NCBI GenBank assembly: GCA_002633005.1 | Contig: NMRA01000002.1 | Location: 1,212,077 to 1,276,076, forward strand | Length of the DNA: 64,000 bases | Direction: 5' to 3' | From: Phoronis australis | Taxonomy: Eukaryota > Phoronida > Phoronidae | Shown here: in pieces, positions 1-10,624 of the stretch | Layout: each line of letters begins with the position of its first letter | Position numbering within the stretch: the first letter of the stretch is position 1 | Notes under the pieces: model-generated | Seen by the model: the letters and a program-made list of their open reading frames with translations, nothing else | Database searches by the model: none | Told to the model about the DNA's origin: nothing | Position numbers and translations under genes: made by a program

Positions 1-142
1 AAGTTCAAAGAAAATGTGTCGATTATTGGCCATTTGTGTCGCTTTCAGAAACGTTGGGTTGAACAATTTTGCGAGTTCAAAGAAATGTGTATATGAGTAT
101 CGGCGCCGGAGTGCGGAATCACGGTAGCCGTCGGGTCGGAGC

Positions 143-240
143 CTGGCCAGTGGAAGACAGGGGGCGCACGTCCATACTGGCCAATTGAACACAGGGGGCG
201 CACGTCCGTACTGGCCAGTTGAAGACAGGGGGCGCACGGG
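143..240. repeat. 34-bp tandem repeat, 3 copies
   Basis: Three copies start at 143, 177 and 211, each opening with CTGGCCA and containing CAGGGGGCGCACG. The core is G-rich and identical in all three, and lies in the CpG-richer start of the window, so it may be a repeated promoter element. The transcription-factor role is inference only. Confidence 0.8.
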
Positions 241-660
241 TAAGTTCATTGGCGGAGCGGAGACGGGACTGAGATTTGAGGTTTGCGGACTTTTGTTACT
301 CCGGGCATGATTAGGAAGTTTCCGCGGGTTTTGGTCGCGAAACGAAATGTGTCGATTTCACCGTCAAAAACCGACACATTTTAAAATGCGCGTTTTCACT
401 ATACCCTATATCGTGCCACTGTTGCTACGTGCTGCCAGTGTGTTGCAGCTGCTGTGCTGTTATAAGCATCTCCAAGTCCCAAGACTCTCACACACAGGGT
501 GTCCAAAATCTGAAAATATGACCAGTATACTACACCAGAGACTTGCAAACCGTTGCACAAGTCCTAGAAAAAAAGATACTGAATACTAATTCAATCAAAG
601 TGAATTTTCCATTCATTACGTCTACGGTACATCTACAGAACCGCAGCTGGCTACATAAAA

Positions 661-900
661 CCAAACAAAAATAACCAAATCAGGTTTGCCCTAGAGCCAC
701 CATTCGCATGTGATTACTATGAACTAAGAGACAGTACCTTCAGATTATAGATATCTGGTGAAACCCGCTCAGTGATGCTGAATTGTAGCTTCCTTATTGT
801 AAGTAGTAAAAGTTTAAGAAAATTAGACACAGTTGAACAAAAAGTTGATCAAGGGGTCAACAGCAAGTATTCTGTAAGAAAAGGCTCAAAATTGGTAGTG
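661..900. repeat. Dispersed repeat, related to 46470-46770
   Basis: Shares a long, diverged stretch with 46470-46770 in the same orientation, including GATTACTATGAACT / AATTACTATGAACT and AGTAAAAGTTTAAGAAAA / AGTAAAGGTTTAAGAAAA blocks in the same order. It has the look of an old interspersed repeat. No coding potential was recognised. Confidence 0.6.
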
Positions 901-1583
901 AGGCACCGGTTGATTTTATTTGAAAATATTGTCTTGCGAACCTGCTCCATGTTCACACAGTTACTTCTCGGTATCACTGAGGCGATTCCTTTAACCCTCT
1001 GTGATTCTGCTCTGCCATGGCTTGAACGGTTGTAGGTATTTCCAGCACATTTTTTGACACTCAGTCCTCTAGTAAGGTGGTCTATATAAAAAATTTGCTT
1101 TTTGGATGGACTGTGGCTACATATGTAGCGGCTGCTTTAAGTGACTAGTTTGCATAACCTTCTAATAATTATCTGGGGATTCGGGTTCTCTTTGAAGTAG
1201 ATAGTGGTATGCTGCTGCACTTCCGTTATTAAAACGAGACACTTCCATCCATTCAGCTGAGGGAACTGATGGGTATCCATGATCTTTGACAACTGAAAAT
1301 TCTTTGGTTTCTATTGCACTTGAATACAAAAAAGTCGGTTTGCCATCAGACTCCGAGTATGGCCTTCAGTGCTCTGGAAATCTGAATTCCTCATCGCAAA
1401 TATTCTCCCACATTTGTGCCTGCCTCAGAAATTTACTATAATACAGCTTGTAATTTAAGTTCGGGCTTAAAATTACTACTGCATGTGAGTACCGGTTCTT
1501 GTGTCTCTTGACTTTTCAGTATAACTACCATTCAAATATTTTAACTGCCATGAAATTCAACTTTGCAGGATGATGTGAAGAAA

Positions 1584-4500
1584 ATGGCGCCCAGACACCG
1601 ATCTAAAGCTGCACAGCAAAGCAACAGGTAAGAAATAAAAAGTAAATCAATATTGAGTTGCGGATAATTAGGCCTTCCTCAGAACGTCTGTTCTCTATAA
1701 AACCAAACACAGAAATTAGTTGTAGTGCTGAGAACTGAGAAGAACCTCTTGTAAACTACTTGCTTGAAGAGCAATTCAATTTGTAACTGGATTTTTTGTT
1801 GTAAATGAATCAGTGATCTGACTTTTTTGTCCAAAATAAAATATGAAATAGTTTTTTCACTACTAGAGTCAGGAAAACTTTTTTCAAGGAAAATCCTATT
1901 GTTGCAAGTAATAGTTGAGAATGTCTTTAAATAATAGGCATCTGGAATCAGAATTACTGTTTACTTGCAGTAAAAGTCCAGAGAAATCTGGAGGTACTAA
2001 GAAGACCATTATATCCGAGTATTCAACTGTAACAGTTGTGACTAGCATCTTTGTGGGTGCGTGCCTCAGTGCTCTGGTGTATTTTGTCGGCTGGAAGCAT
2101 GGCATACAACCATCAATGATCTCCCTGGCAACGGTTAAAGAAACAGTGGCGACATTCTCTCCTGTAACATGCTCCACGGACTACGAAAAAGAATTTTCAA
2201 AATTTCCTGGTAAGTTTTTGGAGAGGACTTGCAGTTAGTGCTAACAGGTTATTACTTAAACCAGCTACAAATGCACCTTCCATTACAGTTTGCTGCATAT
2301 CATAATGATTCAGTTTTACACATCCAGATATACATAATCGCGTGCATATAGCCATCATCTCTGTCTGGGCATCTGGCCAACCATGCATTTGGCATCCATT
2401 GCTGTATGAGATTTTGCAGATGTTTTCCCATGAAGCTGATGACATATGACTATGAGTTTTGAATCGATCCAACTAGCACTGTGTCCCCTAGAGACAATTT
2501 TACTTTTTTATGCTTGCCTCTGTATCTTCAGAGTTCCATGATGGATTTTCATAAAATTTGTTAGATAAGTGTCCGCACCACCTAGTGGCCATTTATTATT
2601 TTCAAGTCTGTTTTTGGCGTCAGCCACTCTATCCACTAAATTGTTCAAAGAACATTGGCAGGTGTTTCCCTTTTGACTAGGTGCACTACTTACGCTGATT
2701 TTCATGTGGCCAATGCTGTATCTCCTAAACTTCTTTGAGGACCTTTGTGAAATAAGACAAGTACATTCTTATAAACATGGTTACAGATGACAACTTCTTT
2801 CTTACAGATCCGACTACTGTTATTGACTCAGTCGTAATTCGTAATTGGAATTCTATTTTTCACGTTTGCCTTTGTGTCTTCGGAGTTTTTGAATGGATTT
2901 TTGTGAACTTAGTCAAATAGATTTATGTAAGGAAGATGATGAGCTCTTCCTATCTTCAGACAGATTCGACATATTCTGCACTACCTGGTGGCCACTGCTT
3001 GTACTAACAAATACCCCCAAGAAGTGTTCTTTTTGCAATACAGTTCTGGGTGCATTTCAATGCTTGCATTGCTCTTGTTGTATTGTGCGGCTAATTTCAA
3101 AGTACTGGCTTAAAATTCTTAATAAATTACTGGTCACAGTGATAGTAATTAGTTTGATAGGTTAACTTTTCAGTGCATTGACCTGATGAATAATAAAAAC
3201 TAACAGCAAAAACTACGCAACTCAAAGTAAAATTAAACATGACTCGTGTCACTGTTATGCACGGGAATATCTTATGTCTCTCTGTTTTGCAGGCCCAGTC
3301 ACATTTGTTGTTACAATTTTATTGAATTTTACAAAATATTCACAAATCGTGTCCATTCTTCTGGTATTTACCTTGCTTTAGTTTGTGTATTTTAGTGTCA
3401 CAAACAGCCAATATTTTTTACTTTTCAGACTGTGTCCCTAAACAGTGTGGGAGAGCCGTGAGGGACAGTGTTGTATCATTAGATGAGGCGGCATCTTTGC
3501 TCAAGTATTTCTTCTCTAACTTCTCACTGTTTTCTGGGGTGTGTTAAGGCAATAGAATGTTAATTCGTAGTATTCTTTGTGGCAAGGCACTTTGTTATGA
3601 AGTTCGGTTGGTGTGACAAAAAGTAGAATTTCAGTTGAAGAAGAATTAAATACTCGTCATATTGATCATGTACTTTATGGTATGAGCCTTCATACAACTA
3701 GACTGTCCTCTTATCAATTCAAGAATGTGCTGATTCAGCCTTCTAAACTGTACTTTAAAATTTCCTTGCTGGAATAGCATCATGGTCAACACCTGCTACA
3801 ATACCCATTAAAATTTCAGAATTGGTCAAAAAGGTCTTGCCTTTGGAGGCTCAAGTGGTGGGGTTAGTACACTGTTTTGATATTGTTGTTATTATAAGTT
3901 TTGATATTATTGTTAATATTTATTTTAGTAGCATAACATATAGTGTTTAAGGCTTGTAAAAGGTGCTGAGATCATGAAGGACAGTTGAGTGAATGGTGTT
4001 GTTTAATATTCCTTGAACTGTACTCTTGTTTTAACGACTCTAAACTAGTGCCCTCTATCATCTAAATTTCTCTAAGGTCATCATTCATCAGGATGTCTGA
4101 GCATCATAGACTGGTTCTTTTGTGGCAAAGTAACAAAAGCGAGATTGAATGGTCTACATTTGTGAGCTACGCGACGATGTGTTTTGATTTCACCTTAAAG
4201 TTGAGTGTTGTATTTTATAGGCTTCGAGTTTAGATCTACATTGTGGTGAGCTATAAACCGCTGACCGAGTTCACCTCAAAGTTTAGCTTTGTGTTTTGTA
4301 GGCTTCAATCTTAGATCTACATTCTGGTGCTCTATCACAGGGTGATAAGTTTGTTGACATTTACAGGTATGTTGTTAAACTTACCTGCCTTCACTGGAAG
4401 TTGAAGTGCAGTCTTCCTAATCAGTTGTGTCACTAAAAACAATTTCTTTCTTTTATCCTTGAACATACCGTCGCGTAACATTCTGAACCAAAACTTTTGT

Positions 4501-7500
4501 TAAATATATATTACTTGCAGAGAACTAAAACTCTAGTTGCGGTTCCCAATGCAATCATAAAAATTGAATTTTTACAAAGTTACTGGGGAATATTGTCTTC
4601 CCCCATTATATGTTTTTAATGTAGTGTTCTTGTTTCATAGAAATATTACACAGTTATAAGGATACAGTCATATTTCTGAAAAACAAAATGCTTAAAAATT
4701 CATTGAACTTTCCCAATTTGTACATTCAAGCTCTTTTTGTTTTGAAAAGATGCAACCAGTATTATTCTATTAACTTAGTGTTTAATAATATTTTCATTTA
4801 TGGATTATTTCAGCCTTATGAGAAAAAACGACCAGCAAATCTTCACCACAGAAGATTTCACATTGTACAGGTACTTTATTTCTGACTTTCTTTCAGCTAC
4901 ATTTCAAATGCTGTTGAGTTTTAAAGATTTTGAAACTGTTTTCGTATAAAAATCTCTTGTTGCTTTTCAACTTTTGTGTTTTCATTAGTGAATTCGCCAA
5001 GTAGGTTCCTTTGTGGTGAAGTTTTCTTGTCTGCTTTCTAATTTGTACACACGATACTGGTAACAATTTTTACTTGTTGCTAGTTAGTACCCACCATGTA
5101 GGCCATGCTTCTTACTGATTGGTAGAATTGTACTCACTCCATGATATGAATATGTAAATCTTGAACCGTCATTGATATAGGGCGCAAAATTTTTAAGTCT
5201 GGTCTGCATGCCACCTGTTGGTCACATCACGTGACCTAATGGACATTCATTCGCCATTGTTTTCATTCAGTGTCACTCTTCATAGGGCTTTCATTTTCTC
5301 ATTTGTTTTGTTTTGTAAATGCACACACTGCAACTATTTGTTATGCCAGGTAATTGAGATTAAGAGAGTTTCAACTGAAATGTCAGTTAAAAAGATGATT
5401 ATATTTTAGATTTGTCTTCCGTATTGTATAGTGACTGGATACTTTTGGATCAGAGCTAACTTTAAACTTTAAAATTTTGGATTTATTTTTTAGAAATCTA
5501 AACATTTGCATGACTTTTCTTTGAGCACCCCTTCAACATATTGAAAAGGAATTCCTTGCATAGTTTCCTAGTCGTGTTCGAAGATCACCTCCAGCATATT
5601 GAAGAGGGACTGTTTGTGTAGTACTATAGTCAAGGCACCAATCAAACCCAAAAAAAATGCCCAACTTGAATCTATCTGGACTGAGAGTTTTTATTTTAGC
5701 CCGAGCAAAGTCCTATGTAACAAAATGCCCTTTAAATGTTTTGACAGTCTCTCTTTCTCTTCCTCCTGCCATCCCCCTCCATCCTTCCNCTGCTTAATTA
5801 ACTCATCCATGGTGATTAATATGGCATTCTACCATTTTGTTGTTCCAGTGAACTCAAGAATAAGATACACAGTGCCATCTGTGAGCAGTTTAACATTCCA
5901 AAAGACAAGCTCTTTCTTACTCATCCCACGTTTTTCTCCCGCATGACTGACAAGCCAGCGAAAACTGTACATGATGAATACTGGCACAACCACATTGACA
6001 AGGTGCGTAAAGATGTTAATCTTTCGTCGTTCAACTGAAGCATTTCTGCATGCACCATTGTAATGTTGATTGAATTAACTTACGGTGATGTGGGATGTTA
6101 TTGACTAGTCTGCGTCTGATTTTTTTTACTTTTTACCAACCTGCCGTAATTGGGATCAATCACATGATCATGTCTTTTTAGTCAAATTTAGCAAAAAAGA
6201 AACATGGGTACATTGATGGCAAAACAACAGTATTTATAACATGGTCAAACTTTGTTTGATTTAAATGGTCAAGATGAGATCACAAAAACTCTGTTACAGT
6301 GTTTTAAAATATCATTTGATTGTATGGAATTTTAGATTTTTTTTTCATTACAATTATGAAAATCCTATGCTTTGATAACTTCTTGTAGAAAAGAGAAACA
6401 TTTTAAAAACAGTTTCTAACACCGTTTTGGCAAACAGTGCATAAAACACAGTAAGTGGAAGTTTCAGATCTGATCAGTCATTTCTGAAATATTCGAAAGT
6501 TAGCCAAGTTTGGACATAACCTTAATTCCAACTGACAGTTTTTGCATGTCGTTTTGAAAGAGGGTTAATTTTTTAAAGTAATAGAAAAGTGCATTGAGAA
6601 CTATGCATGGTTAGAATGGCTAAAGTATTTCATACTATTTCCAGGAGACGTACGGAACATTTGACTATACTTCTCTCCTTTACTTGTCCTCTTATGGTCA
6701 TGATTTCAATGGTGGCAGGTTTATATTTGTGGACAAAGATAGCAATACAACTGTGGAGCCCAAGTTAGGTGAGTGACTGAGTTATGATGCACTAGCTTGT
6801 CATGTTATCAATATATTGGTTATTACGATAACTCCACCAAGGTTGACTTGAACACTTTGAACTGCACAATGGAGGTTTTCAACTAATATATCTTGGTAAA
6901 CCCCTCTGTTATTTACAACCTACATAATTCACAAAGTGCATGGACTATGGATTTCTGCTCCTGGCTGAAACATCACTCTGTGAGAATGGTTGCAAGGTTG
7001 TGGCATTGAACGATATGCCTAGAAGACCCAGCTGTGCAGTTCGTTCTCATTATAGCTTTGCGAGGGGTTTGTGCAACCAGAAACGAAATCTCAAATTGTG
7101 CCACAAAAATGGTGATAACTTTTGAATTCGTAGTTGGTTTTGATGTTTTTTTCACTTTTGCAAGGTGGAAATCGGTATTTTTCCGAGATGTATGCTTTTA
7201 TCTTCAGAGCGAAAAAATTAATTTTCAGTTCCCCTACCCTAATATTAGCGCTTGCGATCATGATGTATGAAGGGCACACAAGGGCTTCTTGGAATTGGGA
7301 TTGCTGAGTTGGACTGAAAGACAAATGCACACACCATTTGAGCATCACCACATCATCTCTATATGCTATGCAGTGAAAGAATGTATACTTATCTCTCAAT
7401 TTACTTTTTGTCATAAATACCTGGCATGATGGTGGCTTTTTATCATTTGTCACTAGGGCTTTGCACATGCAAAATGACGTAGCGCGTACTACACATGCTC

Positions 7501-8249
7501 AGTAAAAGTCAAAGATCCTGGAGGAAGCTTTTTTGAAGAAATTCTTACCTCATGTGACATTTCCATCTCGAATCCTGAGTCAGAATTATAGTTCTACGTT
7601 TGTCAACTGACATCTCTGCTGCTATATGCATCAGTCGCAATTAGATGAGAAATTTATTGGCAGAAATTCCTTTAAAAAACAGGAAAAACTCGAAAAGCTT
7701 GCCTATCATTTGGGAGTTGTAAAACTGTTGTCTGATGTTAAACTGTTGTTTTCTCCCTTGAAATTTACAATCAGCTTGGTTAAGATTGGCCTAGTTCCTA
7801 AGTACACTCCCTAATCAGAACGTTCAGCTGCGGGTAAGTAAGTCACCAAAAGGTGCATTGGCAGTGGAAAGAGTTCCTAAGTTGTACTAGCAGCGTATAA
7901 CATATACCAGGTTAGGCCTTTGGCCTAGCTGCTGCTTCATTTTTCCCAATATTAAGAAAACCAACTTCTGTGTTTTGTTTCATCTGTTTTGATTTGTTTC
8001 GTTTCTGGTTTTACAAATCTTTAAGCCTTTTGGCTCTTTGATGGAGCTCAGATAGCAACCATGGACAAATTTATTCAGAAAATTTGTAAATTATGTTATT
8101 TTCTGTCTGCAGGGAGGGTGTCATTCTTCACGTCTGGTTCTGAAAATGTCCACCATGTGGAGAAAGTGAGCCAGGGTACACGATACGCCATTACAGTTTC
8201 ATTTACGTGTGACCCGCAACATGCCATCAAAGATCCTCGACTTAAGTGA
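1584..8249 (+). CDS. OGFOD3: OGFOD3 orthologue: 2-oxoglutarate and Fe(II)-dependent oxygenase domain protein 3
   Basis: Nine coding exons: 1584-1627, 1971-2209, 3429-3504, 3820-3862, 4302-4366, 4814-4870, 5849-6002, 6645-6768, 8113-8249. All introns are GT-AG and phases join to 312 aa plus stop (human about 319). The order is a short basic N-terminus starting MAPRHRS, a single membrane segment near residues 35-56, a lumenal cysteine-containing stretch (CVPKQCGR), the GGSSGGASILDLHSGALS signature, then the double-stranded beta-helix oxygenase domain. Presumed iron ligands are His223 and Asp225 (motif HID in HDEYWHNHIDK) and His281 (NVHHVEK); Arg291 in GTRYAI would bind 2-oxoglutarate. All are present, so the enzyme looks intact. 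The substrate of this family is not established. The membrane segment suggests a type II protein of the secretory pathway. The start codon lies 15 bases into an exon with a good acceptor, so a non-coding first exon is expected upstream. Confidence 0.96.
1971..2209 (+). CDS. OGFOD3: OGFOD3 exon 2 (transmembrane anchor)
   Basis: Residues 15-94. Encodes a Ser/Lys-rich cytoplasmic stretch, a 20-odd residue hydrophobic segment (VVTSIFVGACLSALVYFVGW) and the start of the lumenal stalk with one cysteine (VTCSTDYE). Phase 2 in, phase 1 out. The acceptor is TTACTTGCAG and the donor is G/GTAAGT. Confidence 0.93.
4162..4245 (+). repeat. Partial tandem duplication of OGFOD3 exon 5 and its acceptor
   Basis: About 84 bp immediately upstream resembles 4246-4337, which contains the real exon 5 acceptor and exon start. 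The copy keeps an acceptor-like TATTTTATAG and the start of the exon from 4221 (reads ASSLDLH before diverging), then runs into an in-frame TAA. A donor-like GTGAGC follows 25 bases into the copied exon. It looks like a decoy exon remnant. Confidence 0.75.
5085..5245. repeat. Dispersed repeat, related to the ends of 12833-13180
   Basis: The block around 5190-5245 (TCTGGTCTGCATGCCACCTG, then GTCACATCACGTGACCTAATG) is the same family as the two inverted ends of the element at 12833-13180. It sits in OGFOD3 intron 6. Probably a terminal fragment of a non-autonomous mobile element. Confidence 0.65.
5789..5789. other. Undetermined base (N)
   Basis: A single N in OGFOD3 intron 6, inside a C/T-rich run. 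It does not touch an exon. Confidence 0.99.
8113..8249 (+). CDS. OGFOD3: OGFOD3 terminal exon (distal iron His and 2-oxoglutarate Arg)
   Basis: Starts after TGTCTGCAG and ends at TGA 8247-8249. Encodes RVSFFTSGSENVHHVEKV with the distal iron-binding His and GTRYAITVSF with the co-substrate Arg. The last residues HAIKDPRLK match the family C-terminus in length and style. Confidence 0.95.
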
Positions 8250-8645
8250 ACAAGACACTTCTTGTCAGTGTGTGGATCTGTATGAGATAGCGAATGGTCT
8301 TTTGGGAACAAATTGTTTTTAATTTCCCACCTCGGGTGTACCTAGACTTTACAGTGGTTGCTTAGTAATTTGATTGTATCAATGATCGCTTACAACTTAC
8401 AAGTGGGTAGTGGCTGACTGTTTTATTGTCTTACTAATAATTAGTGCAACTGTTACTCAACTGATCATTTTCCAAGGCTGTCTTAGGTCGAACAGTAGTG
8501 TTCACTGGCACGAGAAGCAGCACTAACCCACCATCCATCACAAAAACTAAGTTTTAGCTGAGACTAATTACCATTTATTATATTGGTTTCAAGATGTTCC
8601 TCAGTGAAATTAGTGGTTTCTGGGCTTGGAAAGAACTGACAGTAT

Positions 8646-8746
8646 CATTTGTCATGGCGACAGTTTGATTTGTCACGGCGACAGTTTGATGTGTCACAGC
8701 AATAGTTTGCTTTGTCACGGCGACAGTTTGATTTGTTACGGCGAAC
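8646..8746. repeat. 21-bp minisatellite, about 5 copies
   Basis: Unit close to ATTTGTCACGGCGACAGTTTG with point variation between copies. It lies about 400 bp beyond the OGFOD3 stop codon, probably in the 3' UTR. Confidence 0.85.
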
Positions 8747-9140
8747 CACTGCATGTGCCAAGCACGATCTCAAGCCACATCAAAGTGTCAGTTTATGTCT
8801 AAAAACCACTCACATCTGAGGAAACAAGTTGAAATCAGTTTTACAACGGAAAGTGATAAGTCTCTGGTGGAACACATGATTATGTCTGCTTTATCAGAAA
8901 TTTATGACAAGTGTTGGCTAAGAACTGGAACTTCATCCAACATATTTTACTTGGAACACTCCAGTCTTTCAGCTCACAGTGTTGTACAACTGGCTGTTGT
9001 CCCTGTAAGGAAGACTTCTAAAGAAAAGATTGTATAACTTTTGACATCACTGAACTTATTGATAACGTAGAAAATAAATCTGAAACTAAATAAGGCGATC
9101 CAGATCCTCCCAAGGATACTATTGTTTCACGAAATGTAGA

Positions 9141-9352
9141 ATAGGTAAATAAAACAACAAGAATGGATCAACTGAAATTTTCTGATGTAATAACGTCCTT
9201 TATCAACAGAAACAGAAATAAAGTAAAATCAAACACTATATGACAATTTTCATATAGTGTTTGATTTTACTTTATTTCTGTTTCTGTTGACAAAGGACGT
9301 TATCACATCCGAAAATTTCAATTGATCCATTCTTGTTGTTTTATTTACCTAT
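9141..9352. repeat. Near-perfect palindrome: two 103-bp arms around a 6-base spacer
   Basis: The left arm 9141-9243 is the reverse complement of 9250-9352 with only about four mismatches. The spacer is CAATTT (9244-9249). A transcript crossing it would form a very long hairpin. It may be a recent MITE-like or fold-back insertion. A similar 17-base block (TGAACTTATTGAYAAC) occurs on both sides, near 9049 and 9359. Confidence 0.92.
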
Positions 9353-10566
9353 ATATATTGAACTTATTGACAACTTATTAAATAAAATTGACATTGGCAC
9401 TTTTATGTTATCAATGTCCTTGAGGAGGCACTATATGACTGAACAACAAAGTTTATAAAGGAATGTCTTGTGTTCGTTTCTTTAAGTACATCACTATACA
9501 TGGTCGTAGTACAAACTTAGTGAATGATGCGTGCAATAATGTCGCTGAGATAATAATAACTGGTCTTTGCAGGTGTCAGTCAAAAATAGGCTGTAATATT
9601 TGTCTTGTGTTGTTTGAAGTGAAAATCTTCATTGTGTCTAGTACACTGCTCGTTATTGACGGTGGTGGTTTTTCTAGAGTAAATTTCTTGTGGGAAGACA
9701 TGCAATATTTGTTAACACTGAAGTGAGGTGTTTTTAAGGAAACATTTTAATGTCACTGTATAATGCAGTTTATTGTGTTTAATAACCAGTGTTGTAATTA
9801 TGAATTACAACTTTTCTTGTATAATACAGCAGGAAGCATAGATATCTGATTATTCCCTGAAGATAGTGATGTGACCAACAATCTTTGCCAACCTTTTTGT
9901 CTGTTAAATATTCAAGTGAAGGGAAATTTATGTACATTTTTGTTCAAAAAACACAAATTTTTTGTGGACCAGACATTTTCCTGTTTAAAGTTGTTTTTGG
10001 TGCTAATGGCCTTGTTACCATGACTTGAATTTGTGAAGTCTTACTCATAAATATGTTTCAACCAACTTAATCCTTCATTTTCATTTTGTTTCACTTATGC
10101 ACATAATGCACAAATACTGTTGATAATGTGAAAGTGCTACCGCCCATAGGCTTAACATTTATATGCTAAACTTGTAATACGTATACAAAGGATTGCTGTC
10201 TCTACTTATGAATCGCATGTACAAGGAATAGTTGGTTCCACCTATAAGTGCAGCATAGGTGCATGCGCCTTTGTACAAATTTTTTAAATACATTTCAAGT
10301 ACAGTCGAACCGTACAACATACCCTGTTTAGTACTTGAGCAGCTATGTAAAATACAAACTTCCGAGTCTCAATTTTTGTAAATCAACCCTGGTTACAACG
10401 AACTATCGCTATAGCATTCCCAAAGTCCCTTAATGTAACCTAGTTCCAGGCGTATAGGCGTGAACGCGTGCACATAGTATAGTTGGCAAAAACAATATCG
10501 TTCATTCTATGCTTCAAAATTGACAACATCGGCAACAAAACCAGTTCTTTGGCAAAAAGATTGTGC

Positions 10567-10572
10567 TTTATT
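10567..10572 (-). promoter_or_regulatory. Poly(A) signal of PSMD10
   Basis: TTTATT on the plus strand reads AATAAA on the minus strand, about 53 bases after the PSMD10 stop codon. Confidence 0.7.
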
Positions 10573-10624
10573 TTATAAAAGATGAATTGCAAAATTAACA
10601 AATACTCAGATACATGTCACTTCT

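Larger units (their letters stand above)
1..1568. other. Upstream region of OGFOD3, no coding exon seen
   Basis: No coding exon is recognisable here. The first 340 bases are richer in CG dinucleotides than the rest and could hold the promoter or a non-coding first exon: the first coding exon of OGFOD3 is preceded by a good splice acceptor, so transcription should begin upstream. The region also holds a 34-bp tandem repeat (143-240) and a dispersed repeat (about 661-900). Confidence 0.5.
8250..10566. other. Tail-to-tail intergenic region between OGFOD3 and PSMD10
   Basis: Contains the 3' untranslated regions of the two converging genes. AATAAA candidates for OGFOD3 lie near 9070 and 9380. A 94-codon open frame at 8753-9037 (+) is present but has no recognisable domain and probably lies in the 3' UTR. 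Other content is a 21-bp minisatellite and a large palindrome. Confidence 0.6.

Noticed and set aside
2893-3165. 90-codon frame in OGFOD3 intron 2
   Set aside because: Exon 2 to exon 3 phases join without it, and part of it is a dispersed repeat related to 2510-2600.
8753-9037. 94-codon frame after the OGFOD3 stop
   Set aside because: No domain, no splice signals, lies in the expected 3' UTR next to a minisatellite.
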